Shown here piece by piece: positions 29,701 through 44,046 of a stretch of DNA of 64,000 nt. How positions within the stretch are numbered: the stretch's first letter is position 1; every line of letters begins with the position of its first letter. A program made the position numbers and the translations under genes. Origin of the DNA: Inia geoffrensis (lineage: Eukaryota; Chordata; Mammalia; Artiodactyla; Iniidae); assembly GCA_036417435.1 (NCBI GenBank), contig CM070910.1, positions 72,338,784 to 72,402,783 on the forward strand, read 5' to 3'. The notes under the pieces were generated by a model. The model was not told the origin of the DNA. It made no database searches and saw only the letters and a list, made by a program, of their open reading frames with translations.

Positions 29701-30439
29701 CCGTTGCTCTACCCTAACCTGTACCCTAATCCCTCCCCATTGCCTAATCCTAACCCTAAACCGATCCCTTATCCTGTCCCTCACGCGAAACCTTACCTTC
29801 ACACGTGCCCTTATCTTAACCAGTACACCAAAACTAACTCATGCCCTCACATGTACGCTAATCGTTAAGCATTGTCATATCCGAAACTGTACCCTAATCC
29901 CTCCCCATTTCCTAACCCTAACCTTAGCCCGATTCCTAATCCTGACCCTCACACGTAGCCTTACCCTCACCCGTGACCTAATCTTAACCAGGAGATCAAT
30001 ACTAAACCGTGCCCTCACACGGACAGTATCCCTAAACCACAGCCGTACCCTAACCTGTAGCCTAATCCATCTCCATTCTCTAACCCTAACCCTAAACCGA
30101 ACCCTAAACCTGACACTCACCCGAAGATTTACCCTCACCCATGTCCTAATTTTAACCAGGACATCAACACTAAGCAATGCCCTGCTATGAAGGCTAACGC
30201 TAAACTGTAGCCGTAACCTAACCTGTACCCAAATCCCTCTCCATTCCCTAACCCTAACCCTAACCCAAACCCTAAACCTGACCTACTTCCGAGGCCTTAC
30301 CCTCACCTGTGTCCTAATCTTAACCAGTACACCAACACTAATTTGTGCCCTCACACTTATGCTAACACTTAAGCATTGTCGTACCCTAAACTATAACCTA
30401 ATGCCTCCCCATTTCCTAACCCTAACCCTAACCTGAATC

Positions 30440-31165
30440 CTAACCCTGACCCTCCCTCGAAGCCTTAACCTCCCCCGTGATTTAATCTTAACCATTACAC
30501 CAACACTAAACCGTGCTCTCAAACGTACGCTAACCCTAAACCGCAGCTGCACGCTAGCCTGTACCCTAATCCCTCCCCATTGCCTAACCCTAACCCTAAC
30601 CCGATCCATAATCCTTTCCCTCACCCGAATCCTTAGCCTCACCCGTGCCCTTATCTTAACCAGTACACCAAACCTAACTCGTACCCTCACACGTATGCTA
30701 ACCCTTAAGTGTTGTCTTACCCTAATCTGTACCCAAGTACCTCCCCATTCCCTAACAGTAACCCTAACCCGAATCCTAATCCTGACCCTCACCCGAAGCC
30801 TTAACCTCACCCGTGACTTAATCTTAACCATTACACCAACACTAAACCGTTCCATCACACGTACGCTATCCCTTAAGCGTTGTCTTACCCTAACCTGTAC
30901 CCTAATCCCTCTCCATTCCCTAACCCTAACCCTAACTCGAACCCTAACCCTGACACTCACCCGAAACTTTACCCTCACCCGTGTACTAATTTTAAACAGT
31001 ACATCACCACTAAACCATGCCCTCAAACGTAGGCTAAACCTAAATTGTTGCTGTACCCTTACCTATACCCTATTCCCTCCCCATTGCCTAACCCTTACCC
31101 TAAACCGATCCCTAATCCTGTCCCTCAACAAAAGCCTTAACCTCACCCGTGCCTTGAACTGAACC
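30440..31165. repeat. Recurrent multi-monomer block with CTGTACCCAAATACC marker
   Basis: The block runs from a CCCCCGTGATTTAATC monomer, through CCGATCCATAATCC and CGAATCCTTAGCC, to CTTAAGTGTTG and CTGTACCCAAGTACC, then the CCTATTCCC / GAACTGAACC monomer. The CTGTACCCAAATACC-like marker recurs at 4164, 7505, 9682, 12858, 23182, 26201, 30727, 34084, 38767, 42774, 46672, 50368, 53725, 58408 and 62428. Spacing ranges from about 2.2 to 10.3 kb. This is the most frequently re-used multi-monomer block in the window. Confidence 0.85.
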
Positions 31166-34100
31166 AGTACACCAACACTAACTCGTGCCTTCACACTTAC
31201 ACTAACACTTAAGCCTTGTTGTACCCTAAACTATAACCTAATGCTTCCCCATTTGCTAACCCTAACCCTAACCTAAATCCTAACCCTGACCCTCATTGGA
31301 AGCCTTAACCTCCCCCGTGATTTAATCTTAACCATTACACCAACACTAAACCGTGCCCTCACACGTACGCTAACCCTTAAGCGTTGCTTTACTCTAACCT
31401 GTACACTAATCCCTCTCCATTCCCTAACCCTAACCCTAACTCGAACCCTAACCCTGACACTCACCCGAAGATTTCCCCTCACCCGTGTCCTAATTTTAAG
31501 GAGGACATCAAAACTAACCCATGCCGTGCAACGTAGGCTAACCCTAAACCGTTGCCGTACCCTAACCTGTACCCTAATCCCTCCCCATTCCCTAACCCTA
31601 ACCCTAACCCAAACCCTAAACCTGACCCTCTTCCGAGAGCTTACCCACTCCCGTGCCCTAATCTAAACCAGTACACCAACACTAATTTGTGCCCTCACAG
31701 TTACGCTAACACTTAAGCGTTGTCGTACCCTAAATTATAACCTAAGGCCTCCCGATTTCCTAACCCTAACCCTAACCTGAATCCTAATCCTGACCCTCAC
31801 CCGAAGCCTTACCCTCAACCGTCACCTAATCTTAACCATTAAACCAACACTTAACCGTGCCCTAACACGTACAGTAACCCTAAACCGCAGCTGTATGCTA
31901 AACTGCACCCTAATCCCTCTCCATTCCTTAACCCTAACCCTAACTCGAACCCTAACCCTGACACTCACCCGAAACTTTACCCTCACCCGTGTACTAATTT
32001 TAAACAGTACATCACCACTAAACCATGCCCTCAAACGTAGGCTAAACCTAAATTGTTGCTGTACTTTAACCTGTACCCTATTCCCTCCCCATTGCCTATC
32101 CCTAACCCTAAACCAATCCCTAATCCTGTCCCTCACCCAAAGCCTTACCCTCACCCGTGCCCTGAACTGAACCAGTACACCAACACTAACTCGTGCCCTC
32201 ACACTTACGCTAACACTTAAGCGTTGTCGTACCCTAAACTGTACCCTAATACCTCCCCATTTCCTAACTCTAACCCTAACCCGAATCCTAAACCTGACCC
32301 TCACCCGAAGCCTTAACCTCACCCGTGACCTAAACTTAACGAGTACACCAACACTAAGTCGTGCCCTCACACGTACGCTAACCCTTAAGCATTGTCGTAT
32401 CCTAACATGTACCGTAATCCCTCTCCATTCCCTAACCCTAACCCTAACCCGAACCCTAACCCTGACACCCTTCCGAAGCTTTACCCTCACCCGTGTCCTA
32501 ATTTTAAACAGTACATCAACACTAACCCGTGCCCTGCAACGTAGGCTAACCCTAAACCGTTGCCGTACCCTAACCTGTACCCTAATCCCTCCCCATTCCC
32601 TAAGCCTAACCCTAACCCAAACCCTAAACCTGACCCTCTTCTGAGGCCTTACCCTCTCCCGTGCCCTAATCTTAACCAGTACACCAACACTAATTTGTGC
32701 CCTCGCACTTATGCTAACACTTAAGCGTTGTCGTACCCTAAACTATAAACTAATGCCTCCCCATTTCCTAACACTAACCCTAAGCTGAATCCTAACACTG
32801 ACCCTCACCCGAAGCCTTACCCTCACCTGTCACCTAATCTTAACCAGTACACCAACACTAAACCGTGCCCTCACACGTACACTAACCCTAAACCGCAGCC
32901 GTACCCTAACCTGTACCCAATCCCTCTCCATTCCCGAACACTAAACCTAACCCAAACCCTAACCCTGACACTCTCCCGAAGCTTTACCCTCACCCGTGTC
33001 CCAATTTTAAACATACATCAACACTAACCCATGCCCTCCAACATAACCTAACCCTAAACTGTTGCCGTACCGTAACCTGTACCCTAATCCCTCCCCATTG
33101 CCTAACCCTAACCCTAACCTGATCCCTAATCCTGTCCCTCACTTGAAGCCTTACCCTCACCCGTGTCTTTACCTTAACCAGTACACCAAAAGTACCTCGT
33201 GCCCTCAAACGTACGCTAAACCTTAAGCATTGTCATACCCTAAACTGCACCCTAATCCCTCCATATTCCCCAACCCTAACCCTAACCCCAATCCTAATCC
33301 TGACCCCAACCCGAAGCCTTAACCTCACCCGTGACCTAATCTTAACCATTACACCAACACTAAACCGTGCCCTCACACGTACGCTAACCCTTAAGCATTG
33401 CTTTACTCTAACCTGTACACTAATCCCTCTCCATTCCCTAACACCAACCCAAACTCGAACCCTTACCCTGACACTCACCCGAAGCTTTACCTTCACCTGT
33501 GTCCTAATTTTAACCATTACGTCACCACTAACCAATTCCCTCAACCGTAGGTTAACCCTAAACAATTGCTGTACCCTAACCTGTACCCTAATCCCTCCCC
33601 ATTCCCTAACCCTAACCCTAACCAAACCCTAAACCTGACCCTCTTCCGAGGCCTTACCCTCTCCCGTGCCCTAATCTTAACCAGTACACCAACACTAATT
33701 TGTGCCCTCAAACTTACGCTAACACTTAAGTGTTGTCGTACCCTAAACTATAACCTAATGCCTCCCCATTTCCTAACCCTAACCCTAACCTGAATACTAA
33801 CAGTGACCCTCACTCGAAGCCTTAACCTCCCCTGTGATTTAATCTTAACCATTACACCAACACTAAACCGTGCCCTCAAACTTACACTAACCCTAAACCG
33901 CAGCCGCATGCTAACCTGTACCCTAATCCCTCCCCATTGCCTAACCCTAACCCTAACCCGATCTATAATCCTTTCCCTCACCCGAATCCTTAGCCTCACC
34001 CGTGCCCTTATCTTAACCAGTACACCAAACCTAACTCGTACCCTCACACGTACGCTAACCCTTAAGTGTTGTCTTACCCTAATCTGTACCCAAATACCTC

Positions 34101-36829
34101 CCATTCCCTAACAGTAACCCTAACCCAAATCCTAATCCTGAACCTCAACCGAAGCCTTAACCTCACCCGTGATTTAATCTTAGCCATTACACCAACACTA
34201 AATCGTGCCATCACATGTACCCTAACCTTTAAGCGTTGTCTTACCCTATCCTGTACCCTAATCCCTCTCCATTCCCTAACCCTAACCCTAACTCGATCCC
34301 TAACCCAGACACTCACCCGAAACTTTACCCTCACCCGTGTACTAAATTTAAACAGTACATCACTACTAAACCATGCCCTCAAACGTAGGCTAAACCTAAA
34401 TTGTTGCTGTACCCTAACCTGTACCCTATTCCCACCCCATTGCCTAACCCTAACCCTAAACCGATCGCTAATCCTGTCCCTCACCCAAAGCCTTACCCTC
34501 ACCCATGCCCTGAACGGAACCAGTACAGCAACACTAACTCGTGCCCTCACACTTACGCTAACACTTAAGCGTTGTCATACCCTAAACTGTTCCCTAATAC
34601 CTCTCCATTTCCTAACTCTAACCCTAACCCGAATCCTCACCCTGACACTCACCCGAAGCCTTACCCTCACCCGTGACCTAATCTTAACCAGTACACCAAC
34701 ACTAAGTCATGCCCTCACACGTACGCTAACCCTTAAGCATTGTCGTATCCTAACATGTACCCTAATCCCTCTCCATTCCCTAACCCTAACCCGAACCCTA
34801 ACCCTGACACTCACCCGAAGCTTTACCCTCACCCGTGTCCTAATTTTAAACAGTACATCAACACAAACCCATGCCCTGCAACGTAGGCTAACCCTAAACT
34901 GTTGCCATACCCTAACCTGTACCCTAATCCCTCTCCATTCCCTAACCCTAACCCTAACCCAAACCCTAAACCTGACCCTCTTCCGAGGCCTTACCCTCAC
35001 CTCTTCCCTAATCTTAACCAGTACACCAACACTAAACCGTGCCCTCACACGTACGATAAACCTAAACCCCAGCTGTACCCTAACCTGTATCCTAATCTCT
35101 CTCCATTCCCTAACCCTAACCCTAATCCGGACACTAACACTGACACTCACCCGAATCTTTACCCTCACCCGTGACCTAATCTTAACCAGTACACCAACAC
35201 TAAGTCGTGCCCTCACACGTATGTTAACCCTTAAGAACTGTCGTACCCTAAACTGTACCCTAATCTCTCCCCAGTTCCTAACCCTAACCGTAACCCGAAT
35301 CCTAACCCTGACCCTCACCCGAAGCCTTACCCTAACCCGTGCCCTAATCTTAACCAGGACACCGACACTAAATCGTTCCCTCACACGTACACTAACCCTT
35401 AAGCGTTGTCGTACCCTAAACTGTACCCTAATCCCTCCCCATTCCCTAACACTAACCCTAGCACGATTCCTAATCCTGAACCTCACCCGAAGCCTTACAC
35501 TCACCTGTGACTTAATCTTAACCAGGACATCAACACTAACCCATGTCCTGCAATGTAGGCTAACCCTAAACCGTTGCCATACCCTAACCTGTACTCTAAT
35601 CCCTCCCCATTCCATAACAGTAAACCTAACCCGAACCCTAACCCTGACACTCACCCGAAGCTTTACCCTCACCCGTGTCCTAAATTTAACAAGGACATCA
35701 ACACTAACCCATGCCCTCCAAAGTTGTCTAACCTTAAACCGTTACCATGCACTATCCTGTACCCTAATCCCTCCCCATTCCCTAAACCTAACCCTAACCC
35801 AAACCCTAAACCTGACCCTCTTCCGAGGCCTTACCCTCACCCGTGTCCTAATCTTAACCAGGACACCAACACTAACTCGTGCTCACACATGTACGCTAAA
35901 CATTAAGCATTGTCGTATCCTAACCTGTACCCTAATCACTCCCCATTGCCTAACCCTAAACCTAACCCGATCCCTTACCCTGTCCCTCACCCGAAGCCTT
36001 ATCCTCACCCGTGCCCTAATCTTATCCAGTGCACCAACACTAACTCGTGCCCTCACACGTATGCTAACCCTTAAGCGTTGTCGTACCATAAACTCTAACC
36101 TAATCTCTCCCCATTCCCTAACCCTAGCCCTAACCCTAATCCTAACCCTGACCCTCACTCGAAGCCTTAACCTCACCTGTAACTTAATCTTAACCATTAT
36201 ACAAACACTAAACCGTGCGCTCACACGTACGCCAATCCTAAACTGCAGCCGTACCCTAACCTGTACCCTAATACCTCCCCATTGCCTAACCCTAACCCGA
36301 TCCATAATCCTGTCCCCCACCCGAAGCCTTACACTCACCTGTGCCCTTATCTTAACAAGAACACCAAAACTAACTCGTGCCCTCACACGTACGCTAACCC
36401 TTAAGCGTTGTCGTACCCTAAACTGTACCCTAATCCGTCCCCATTCTCTAACCCTAACCCTAACCCAAATCCTAATCCTGAACCTCAACCGAAGCCTTAA
36501 CCTCACCCGTGACCTAATCTTAACCAGTATACCAACACTAAACCGTGCGCTCACACGTAGAGTAACCCTAAAGCACAGCCGTACCGTAACCTGTACCCTA
36601 ATCCCTCTCCATTCCCTAACACTAACACTACACCGAATCCTAACCCTGACAAACACCCGAAGCTTTACTCTCACCCGTATCCTAATTTTAAACACTACAT
36701 CCACACTAAACCATGCACTCCAACCTAGGCTAACACTAAACAGTTGCCGTCCCGTAAGCTGTACCCTAATCCCTCCCAACTGCCTAACCCTAACCCTAAC
36801 CCGATACGTAATCCTGTCCCTCACCCGAA

Positions 36830-39800
36830 GCCTTACCCTCACCTGTGCCCGTATCTTAACCAGTACACCAAAATTAACTCGTGCCCTTACACGTATGCTA
36901 AACCTTAAGCGTTGTCTACCAAAACTGTACCCTAATCCCTCCCCATTCCCTAACCCTAACCCTAACCCGAATCCTAATCCTGACCCTCACCAGAAGCCTT
37001 AACCTCACCCGTGACCTAATCTTAACCAATACACCAACACTAAACTGTGCCCTCACACGTAGAATAACCCTAAACCGCAGCCGTACGCTAAACTGCACAC
37101 TAATCCAAATCCATTCCCTAACCCTAACCCGAACACTAACCCTGACACTCACCCGTAACTTTACCCTCACTCGTGTAATAATTTTAAACAGTACATCACC
37201 ACTAAACCATGCCCTCAAACGTAGGCTAAACCTAAATTGTTGCTGTACCCTAACCTGTACCCTATTCCCTCCCCATTGCCTAACCATAACTCCTAAACCG
37301 ATCCCTAATCCTGTCCCTCACCCAAAGCCTTACCCTCACCCATGCCCTGAACTGAACCAGTACACCAACACTAACTCGTGCCCTCACACTTACGCTAACA
37401 CTTAAGCGTTGTTGTACCTTAAACTCTACCCTAAAACCTCCCCATTTCCTAACTCTAACCCTAACCCGAATCCTAACCCTGACCCTCACCCGAAGCCTTA
37501 CCCTCACCCGTGACCTAATCTTAACCAGTACACCAACACTAAACAGTGCCCTCACACGTACGCTAACCCTTAAGCATTGTCGTATCCTAACATGTACCCT
37601 AATCCCTCTCCATTCCATAACCCTAACCCTAACCCGAGCCCTAACCCTGACACTCACCCGAAGCTTTACCCTCACCCGTGTCCTAATATTAAACAGTACA
37701 TCAACACTAACCCATGCCCTGCAATGTAGGCTAACCCTAAACTGTTGCCGTACCCTAACCTGTACCCTAATCCCTCTCCATTCCCTAACCCTAACCCTAA
37801 CCCAAACCTTAATCCTGACCCTCTTCCGAGGCCTTACCCTCACCTGTGCCCTAATCTTAACCAGTACACCAACACTAAACCGTGACTTCACACGTACGCT
37901 AAACCTAAACCGCAGCTGTACCCTAACCTGTACCCTAATCCCTCCCCATTGCCTAACCCTAACCCTAACCTGATCCCTAATCCTGTCCCTCTCCCGAAGC
38001 CATACCCTCACCCGTGCCCAAATATTAACCAGTACACCAATACTAACTCATGCTCTCACACGTACGCTAATCCTTAAGCATTGTCGTACCCTAACCTGTA
38101 CCCTAATACCTCTCCATACCCTAACCCTAACCCTAACTCGAACCCTAACCCTGACACTCACCTGAAGCTTTACCCTCAACCGTGTCCGAATTTTAACCAG
38201 GACATCAGCACTAACCCATGCCCTGAAACGTAGACTAACCCTAAACCGTTGCCGTACCCTAACCTGTACCCTAATCCCTCCCCATTCCCTAACCCTAACC
38301 CTAACCCAAACCCTAAACCTGACCCTCTTCCGAGGCCTTACCGTCTCCCGTGCCCTAATCTTAACCAGTACACCAACACTAATTTGTGCCCTCACACTTA
38401 CGCTAACACTTAAGCGTTGTCGTCCCCTAAACTATAACCTAATGCCTCCCCATTTCCTAACCCTAACCCTAACCTGAATCCTAACCCTGACCCTCACTCG
38501 AAGCCTTAACCTCCCCCGTGATTTAATCTTAACCATTACACCAACACTAAACCATGCCCTCAAACGTACGCTAACCCTAAACCGCAGCCGCGCGCTAACC
38601 TGTACCCTAATACTTCCCCATTGCCTAACCCTAACCCTAACACGATCCATAATCCTTTCCCTCACCCGAATCCTTAGCCTCACCCGTGCCCTTATCTTAA
38701 CCAGTACACCAAACCTAACTCGTACCCTCACACGTACGCTAACCCTTAAGTGTTGTTTACCCTAATCTGTACCCAAATACCTCCCCATTCCCTAACAGTA
38801 ACCCTAAACCGAATCCTAATCCTGACCCTCACCCGAAGCCTTAACCTCACCTGTGACTTAATCTTAACCATTACACCAACACTAAACCGTGCCATCACAC
38901 GTACACTAACCCTTAAGCGTTGTCTTACCCTAACCTGTACCCTAATCCCTCTCCATTCCCTAACCCTAACCCGAACACTAACCCTGACACTCACCCGTAA
39001 CTTTACCCTCACTCGTTTAATAATTTTAAAGAGTACATCACCACTAAACCATGCCCTCAAACGTAGGCTAAACCTAAATTGTTGCTGTACCCTAACCTGT
39101 CCCCTATTCCCTCCCCATTGCCTAACCATAACTCCTAAACCGATCCCTAATCCTGTCCCTCACCCAAAGCCTTACCCTCACCCGTGCCCTGAACTGAACC
39201 AGTACACCAACACTAACTCGTGCCCTCACACTTAAGCTAACACTTAAGCATTGTCGTACCTTAAACTCTACCCTAAAACCTCCCTATTTCCTAACTCTAA
39301 CCCTAACCCGAATCCTAACCCTGACCCTCACCCGAAGCCTTACCCTCACCCGTGACCTAATCTTAACCAGTACACCAACACTAAACAGTGCCCTCACACG
39401 TACGCTAACCCTTAAGCATTGTCGTATCCTAATATGTACCCTAATATCTCTCCATTCCCTAACCCTAACCCTAACCCAAACCCTAAACCTGACCCTCTTC
39501 CGAGGCCTTACCCTCACCTGTGACCTAATATTAACCAGTACACCTACACTAAACCGTGACCTCACACGTACGCTAAACCTAAACCGCAGCTGTACCATAA
39601 CCTGTACCCTAATCCCTCCCCATGGCTTAACCCTAACCCTAACCCGATCCCTAATCCTGTCCCTCACCCGAAGCCTTACCCTCACCCGTTCCCTAATCTT
39701 AACCAGTACACGAAAACTAACTCGTGCTCTCACACGTACGCTAACCCTTAAACGTTGTGTTACCCTAAACTGTACGCTAATCCCTTCCCATTCCCTAACC

Positions 39801-40849
39801 CTAACCCTAACCAGAATCCTAATCCTGACCCTCATCCGAAGCCTTAACCTCACCCATGACTTAATATTAACCATTACACCAACACTAGACCGTGCCATCA
39901 CACGAACGATAACCCTTAAGCGTTGTCTTACCCTAACCTGTACCGTAATCACTCTCCATTCCTCAACCCTAACCGTAACTCGAACCCTAACCCTGACAAT
40001 CACCCGAAGCTTTACCCTCACCCGTGTCCTAATTTTAAACAGTACATCACCATGAACCCATGCCTTCAAACGTAGGCTAACCCTAAACCGTTGCTGTACC
40101 CTAACCTGTACCCTAATCCCTCCCCATTGCCTAATCTTAACCCTAAACCGATCCCTTATCCTTTCCCTCACGCGAAGCCTTACCTTCACACGTGCCCTCA
40201 TCTTAACCAGTACACCAAATCTAACTCATGCCCTCACATGTACGCTAACCATTAAGCGTTCTCATATCCGAAACTGCACCCTAATCCTTCCCCATTTCCT
40301 AACCCTAACCTTAGCCCGATTCCTAATCCTGACCCTCACACGTAGCCTTAACCTCACCCGTGACCTAATCTTAACCAGGACATCAACACTAAACCGTGCC
40401 CTCAGACGTACAGTAACAGTAAACCGCAACCGTACCCTAACCTGCAGCCTAATCCAACTCCATTCCCTAACACTAACCCTAACCCGAACCCTAAACCTGA
40501 CACTCACCCGAAGCTTTACCCTCACCCGTGTCCTAATTTTAACCAGGACATCAACACTAAGCAATGCCCTGCTATGTAGGCTAACCCTAAACCGTAGCCA
40601 TAACCTAACCTGTACCCAAATCCCCCTCCATTCCCTAACCCTAACCCTAACCCAAACCCTAAACATGACCCTCTTCCAAGGCCTTACCCTCACACGTGCC
40701 CTAATCTTAACCAGTACACCAACACTAACTCGTGCCCTCACACTTACGCTAACCCTTATGTGCTGTCGTACAATAAACTGTAACCTAATCCCTCCCCATT
40801 CCCTAACCCTAACCCTAACCCGAATCCTAATCCTGGCCCACACCCGAAG
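36830..40849. repeat. 4.0-kb higher-order repeat (about 24 monomers), first copy
   Basis: Sequence from about 36830 matches sequence 4020 bp downstream (AAAACTGTAC at 36921 and 40941; TAACCATAACTCC at 37281 and 41301). 4020 is 24 monomers minus 12 bp. The out-of-phase TAACCATAACTCC insertion variant marks two monomers per copy, at 37281 and 39123 in this one. The same unit is repeated again at about 56471-60490, inside copy 2 of the large duplication. Confidence 0.88.
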
Positions 40850-43800
40850 CCTTACCCTCACCTGTGCCCGTATCTTAACCAGTACACCAAAACTAACTCG
40901 TGCCCTTACACGTATGCTAACCCTTAAGCGTTGTCTACCCAAAACTGTACCCTAATCCCTCCCCATTCCCTAACCCTAACCCTAACCCGAATCCTAATCC
41001 TGACCCTCACCAGAAGCCTTAACCTCACACGTGACCTAATCTTAACCATTACACCAACACTAAACTGTGCCCTCACACGTTGAATAACCCTAAACCGCAG
41101 CCGTACGCTAAACTGCACACTAATCCAAATCCATTCCCTAACCCTAACCCGAACACTAACCCCGACACTCACCCGTAACTTTACCCTCACTCGTGTAATA
41201 ATTTTAAACAGTACATCACCATTAAACCATGCCCTCAAACGTAGGCTAAACCTAAATTGTTGCTGTACCCTAACCTGTACCCTATTCCCTCCCCATTGCC
41301 TAACCATAACTCCTAAACCGATCCCTAATCCTGTCCCTCACCCAAAGCCTTACCCTCACCCGTACCCTGAACTGAACCAGTACACCAACACTAACTCGTG
41401 CCCTCACACTTACGCTAACACTTAAGCGTTGTTGTACCTTAAACTCTACCCTAAAACCTCCCCATTTCCTAACTCTAACCTTAACCCGAATCCTAACCCT
41501 GACCCTCACCCGAAGCCTTACCCTCACCCGTGACCTAATCTTAACCAGTACACCAACACTAAACAGTGCCCTCACACGTACGCTAGCCCTTAAGCATTGT
41601 CGTATCCTAACATGTACCCTAATACCTCTCCATTCCATAACCCTAACCCTAAACCGAACCCTAATCCTGACACTCACCCGAAGCTTACCCTCACCCGTGT
41701 CCTAATTTTAAACAGTACATCAACACTAACCCATGCCCTGCAATGTAGGCTAACCCTAAACTGTTGCCGTACCCTAACCTGTACCCTAATCCCTCTCCAT
41801 TCCCTAACCCTAACCCTAACCCAAACCTTAAACCTGACCCTCTTCTGAGGCCTTACCCTCACCTGTGCCCTAATCTTAACCAGTACACCAACACTAAACC
41901 GTGACCTCACACGTACGCTAAACCGAAACTGCAGCTGTACCCTAACCTGTACCCTAATCCCTCCCCATTGCCTAACCCTAACCCTAACCTGATCCATAAT
42001 CCTGTCCCTCACCCGAAGCCATACCCTCACCCGTGCCCAAATATTAACCAGTACACCAATATTAACTCATGCTCTCACACGTACGCTAACCCTTAAGCGT
42101 TGTCGTACCCTAACCTGTACCCTAATACCTCTCCATACCCTAACCCTAACCCTAACCCGACCCCTAACCCTGACACTCACCTGAAGCTTTACCCTCAACC
42201 GTGTCCGAATTTTAAGCAGGACATCAGCACTAACCCATGCCCTGAAACGTAGACTAACCCTAAACCGTTGCCGTACCCTAACCTGTACCCTAATCCCTCC
42301 CCATTCCCTAACCCAAACCCTAAACCTGACCCTCTTCCGAGGCCTTACCCTCTCCCGTGCCCTAATCTTAACCAGTACTGCAACACTAATTTGTGCCCTC
42401 ACACTTACGCTAACACTTAAGCGTTGTCGTCCCCTAAACTATAACCTAATGCCTCCCCATTTCCTAACCCTGACCCTAACCTGAATCCTAACCCTGACCC
42501 TCACTCGAAGCCTTAACCTCCCCCGTGATTTAATCTTAACCATTACACCAACACTAAACCATGCCCCAAATGTACGCTAACCCTAAACCGCAGCCGCGCG
42601 CTAACCTGTACCCTAATACTTCCCCATTGCCTAACCCTAACCCTAACACGATCCATAATCCTTTCCCTCACCCGAATCCTTAGCCTCACCCGTGCCCTTA
42701 TCTTAACCAGTACACCAAACCTAACTCGTATCCTCACACGTACGCAAACCCTTAAGTGTTGTCTTACCCTAATCTGTACCCAAATACCCCCCCATTCCCT
42801 AACAGTAACCCTAACCCGAATCCTAATCCTGACCCTCACCCGAAGCCTTAACCTCACCCGTGACTTAATCTTAACCATTACACCAACACTAAACCGTGCC
42901 ATCACACGTACACTAATCCTTAAGCGTTGTCTTACCCTAACCTGTACCCTAATCCCTCTCCATTCCCTAACCCTAACCCGAACACTAACCCTGACACTCA
43001 CCCGTAACTTTACCCTCACTCGTGTAATAATTTTAAACAGTACATCACCACTAAACCATGCCCTCAAACGTAGGCTAAACCTAAATTGTTGCTGTACCCT
43101 AACCTGTACCCTATTCGCTCCCTATTGCCTAACCATAACTCCTAAACCGATCCCTAATCCTGTCCCTCACCCAAAGCCTTACCCTCACCCGTGTCCTGAA
43201 CTGAACCAGTACACCAACACTAACTCGTGCCCTCACACTTACGCTAACACTTAAGCATTGTCGTACCTTAAACTCTAACCTAAAACCTCCCCATTTCCTA
43301 ACTCTAACCCTAACCCGAATCCTAACCCTGACCCTCAACCGAAGCCTTACCCTCACCCGTGACCTAATCTTAACCAGTACACCAACACTAAACAGTGCCC
43401 TCACACGTACGCTAGCCCTTAAGCATTGTCGTATACTAACATGTACCCTAATACTTCTCCATTCCCTAACCCTAACCCTAACCCAAACCCTAAACCTGAC
43501 CCTCTTCCGAGGCCTTACCCTCACCTGTGCCCTAATCTTAACCAGTACACCAACACTAAACCGTGACCTCACACGTACGCTAAACCTAAACAGCAGCTGT
43601 ACCCTAACCTGTACCCTAATCCCTCCCCATTGCCTAACCCTAACCCTAACCCGATCCCTAATCCTGTCCCTCACCCGAAGCCTTAACCTCACCCGTTCCC
43701 TAATCTTAACCAGTACACAAAAACTAACTCGTGCCCTCACACATACGCTAACCCTTAAGCGTTGTCTTACCCTAAACTGTACGCTAATCCCTTCCCATTC

Positions 43801-44046
43801 CCTAACCCTAACCCTAACCCGAATCCTAATCCTGACCCTCACCCGAAGCCTTAACCTCACCCGTGACTTAATATTAACCATTACACCAACACTAGACTGT
43901 GCCATCACACGAAAGATAACCCTTAAGCATTGTCTTACCCTAACCTATACCCTAATCACTCTTCATTCCTCAACACTAACCGTAACTCGAACCCTAACCC
44001 TGACAATCACCCGAAGCTTTACCCTCACCCGTGTCCTAATTTTAAC
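40850..44046. repeat. 4.0-kb higher-order repeat, second copy, three monomers shorter
   Basis: It follows the first copy directly and carries the same TAACCATAACTCC marks (41301 and 43130). At AATTTTAA (44038) it jumps from the context seen at 40031 in copy one to the context seen at 40535. The two points are 504 bp apart, exactly three monomers, so the difference is a clean in-register loss here or gain in copy one. The state is reproduced at about 60491-63700. Confidence 0.86.

Noticed and set aside
34066..37002. 978-codon open frame as a protein gene
   Set aside because: It is only the Leu-Thr reading of the satellite, overlaps long frames on the other strand and ends in a frame-shifted Pro-Asn repeat. 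No domain, codon bias or gene signal is present. Its identical copy at 53707-56643 follows from the DNA duplication.
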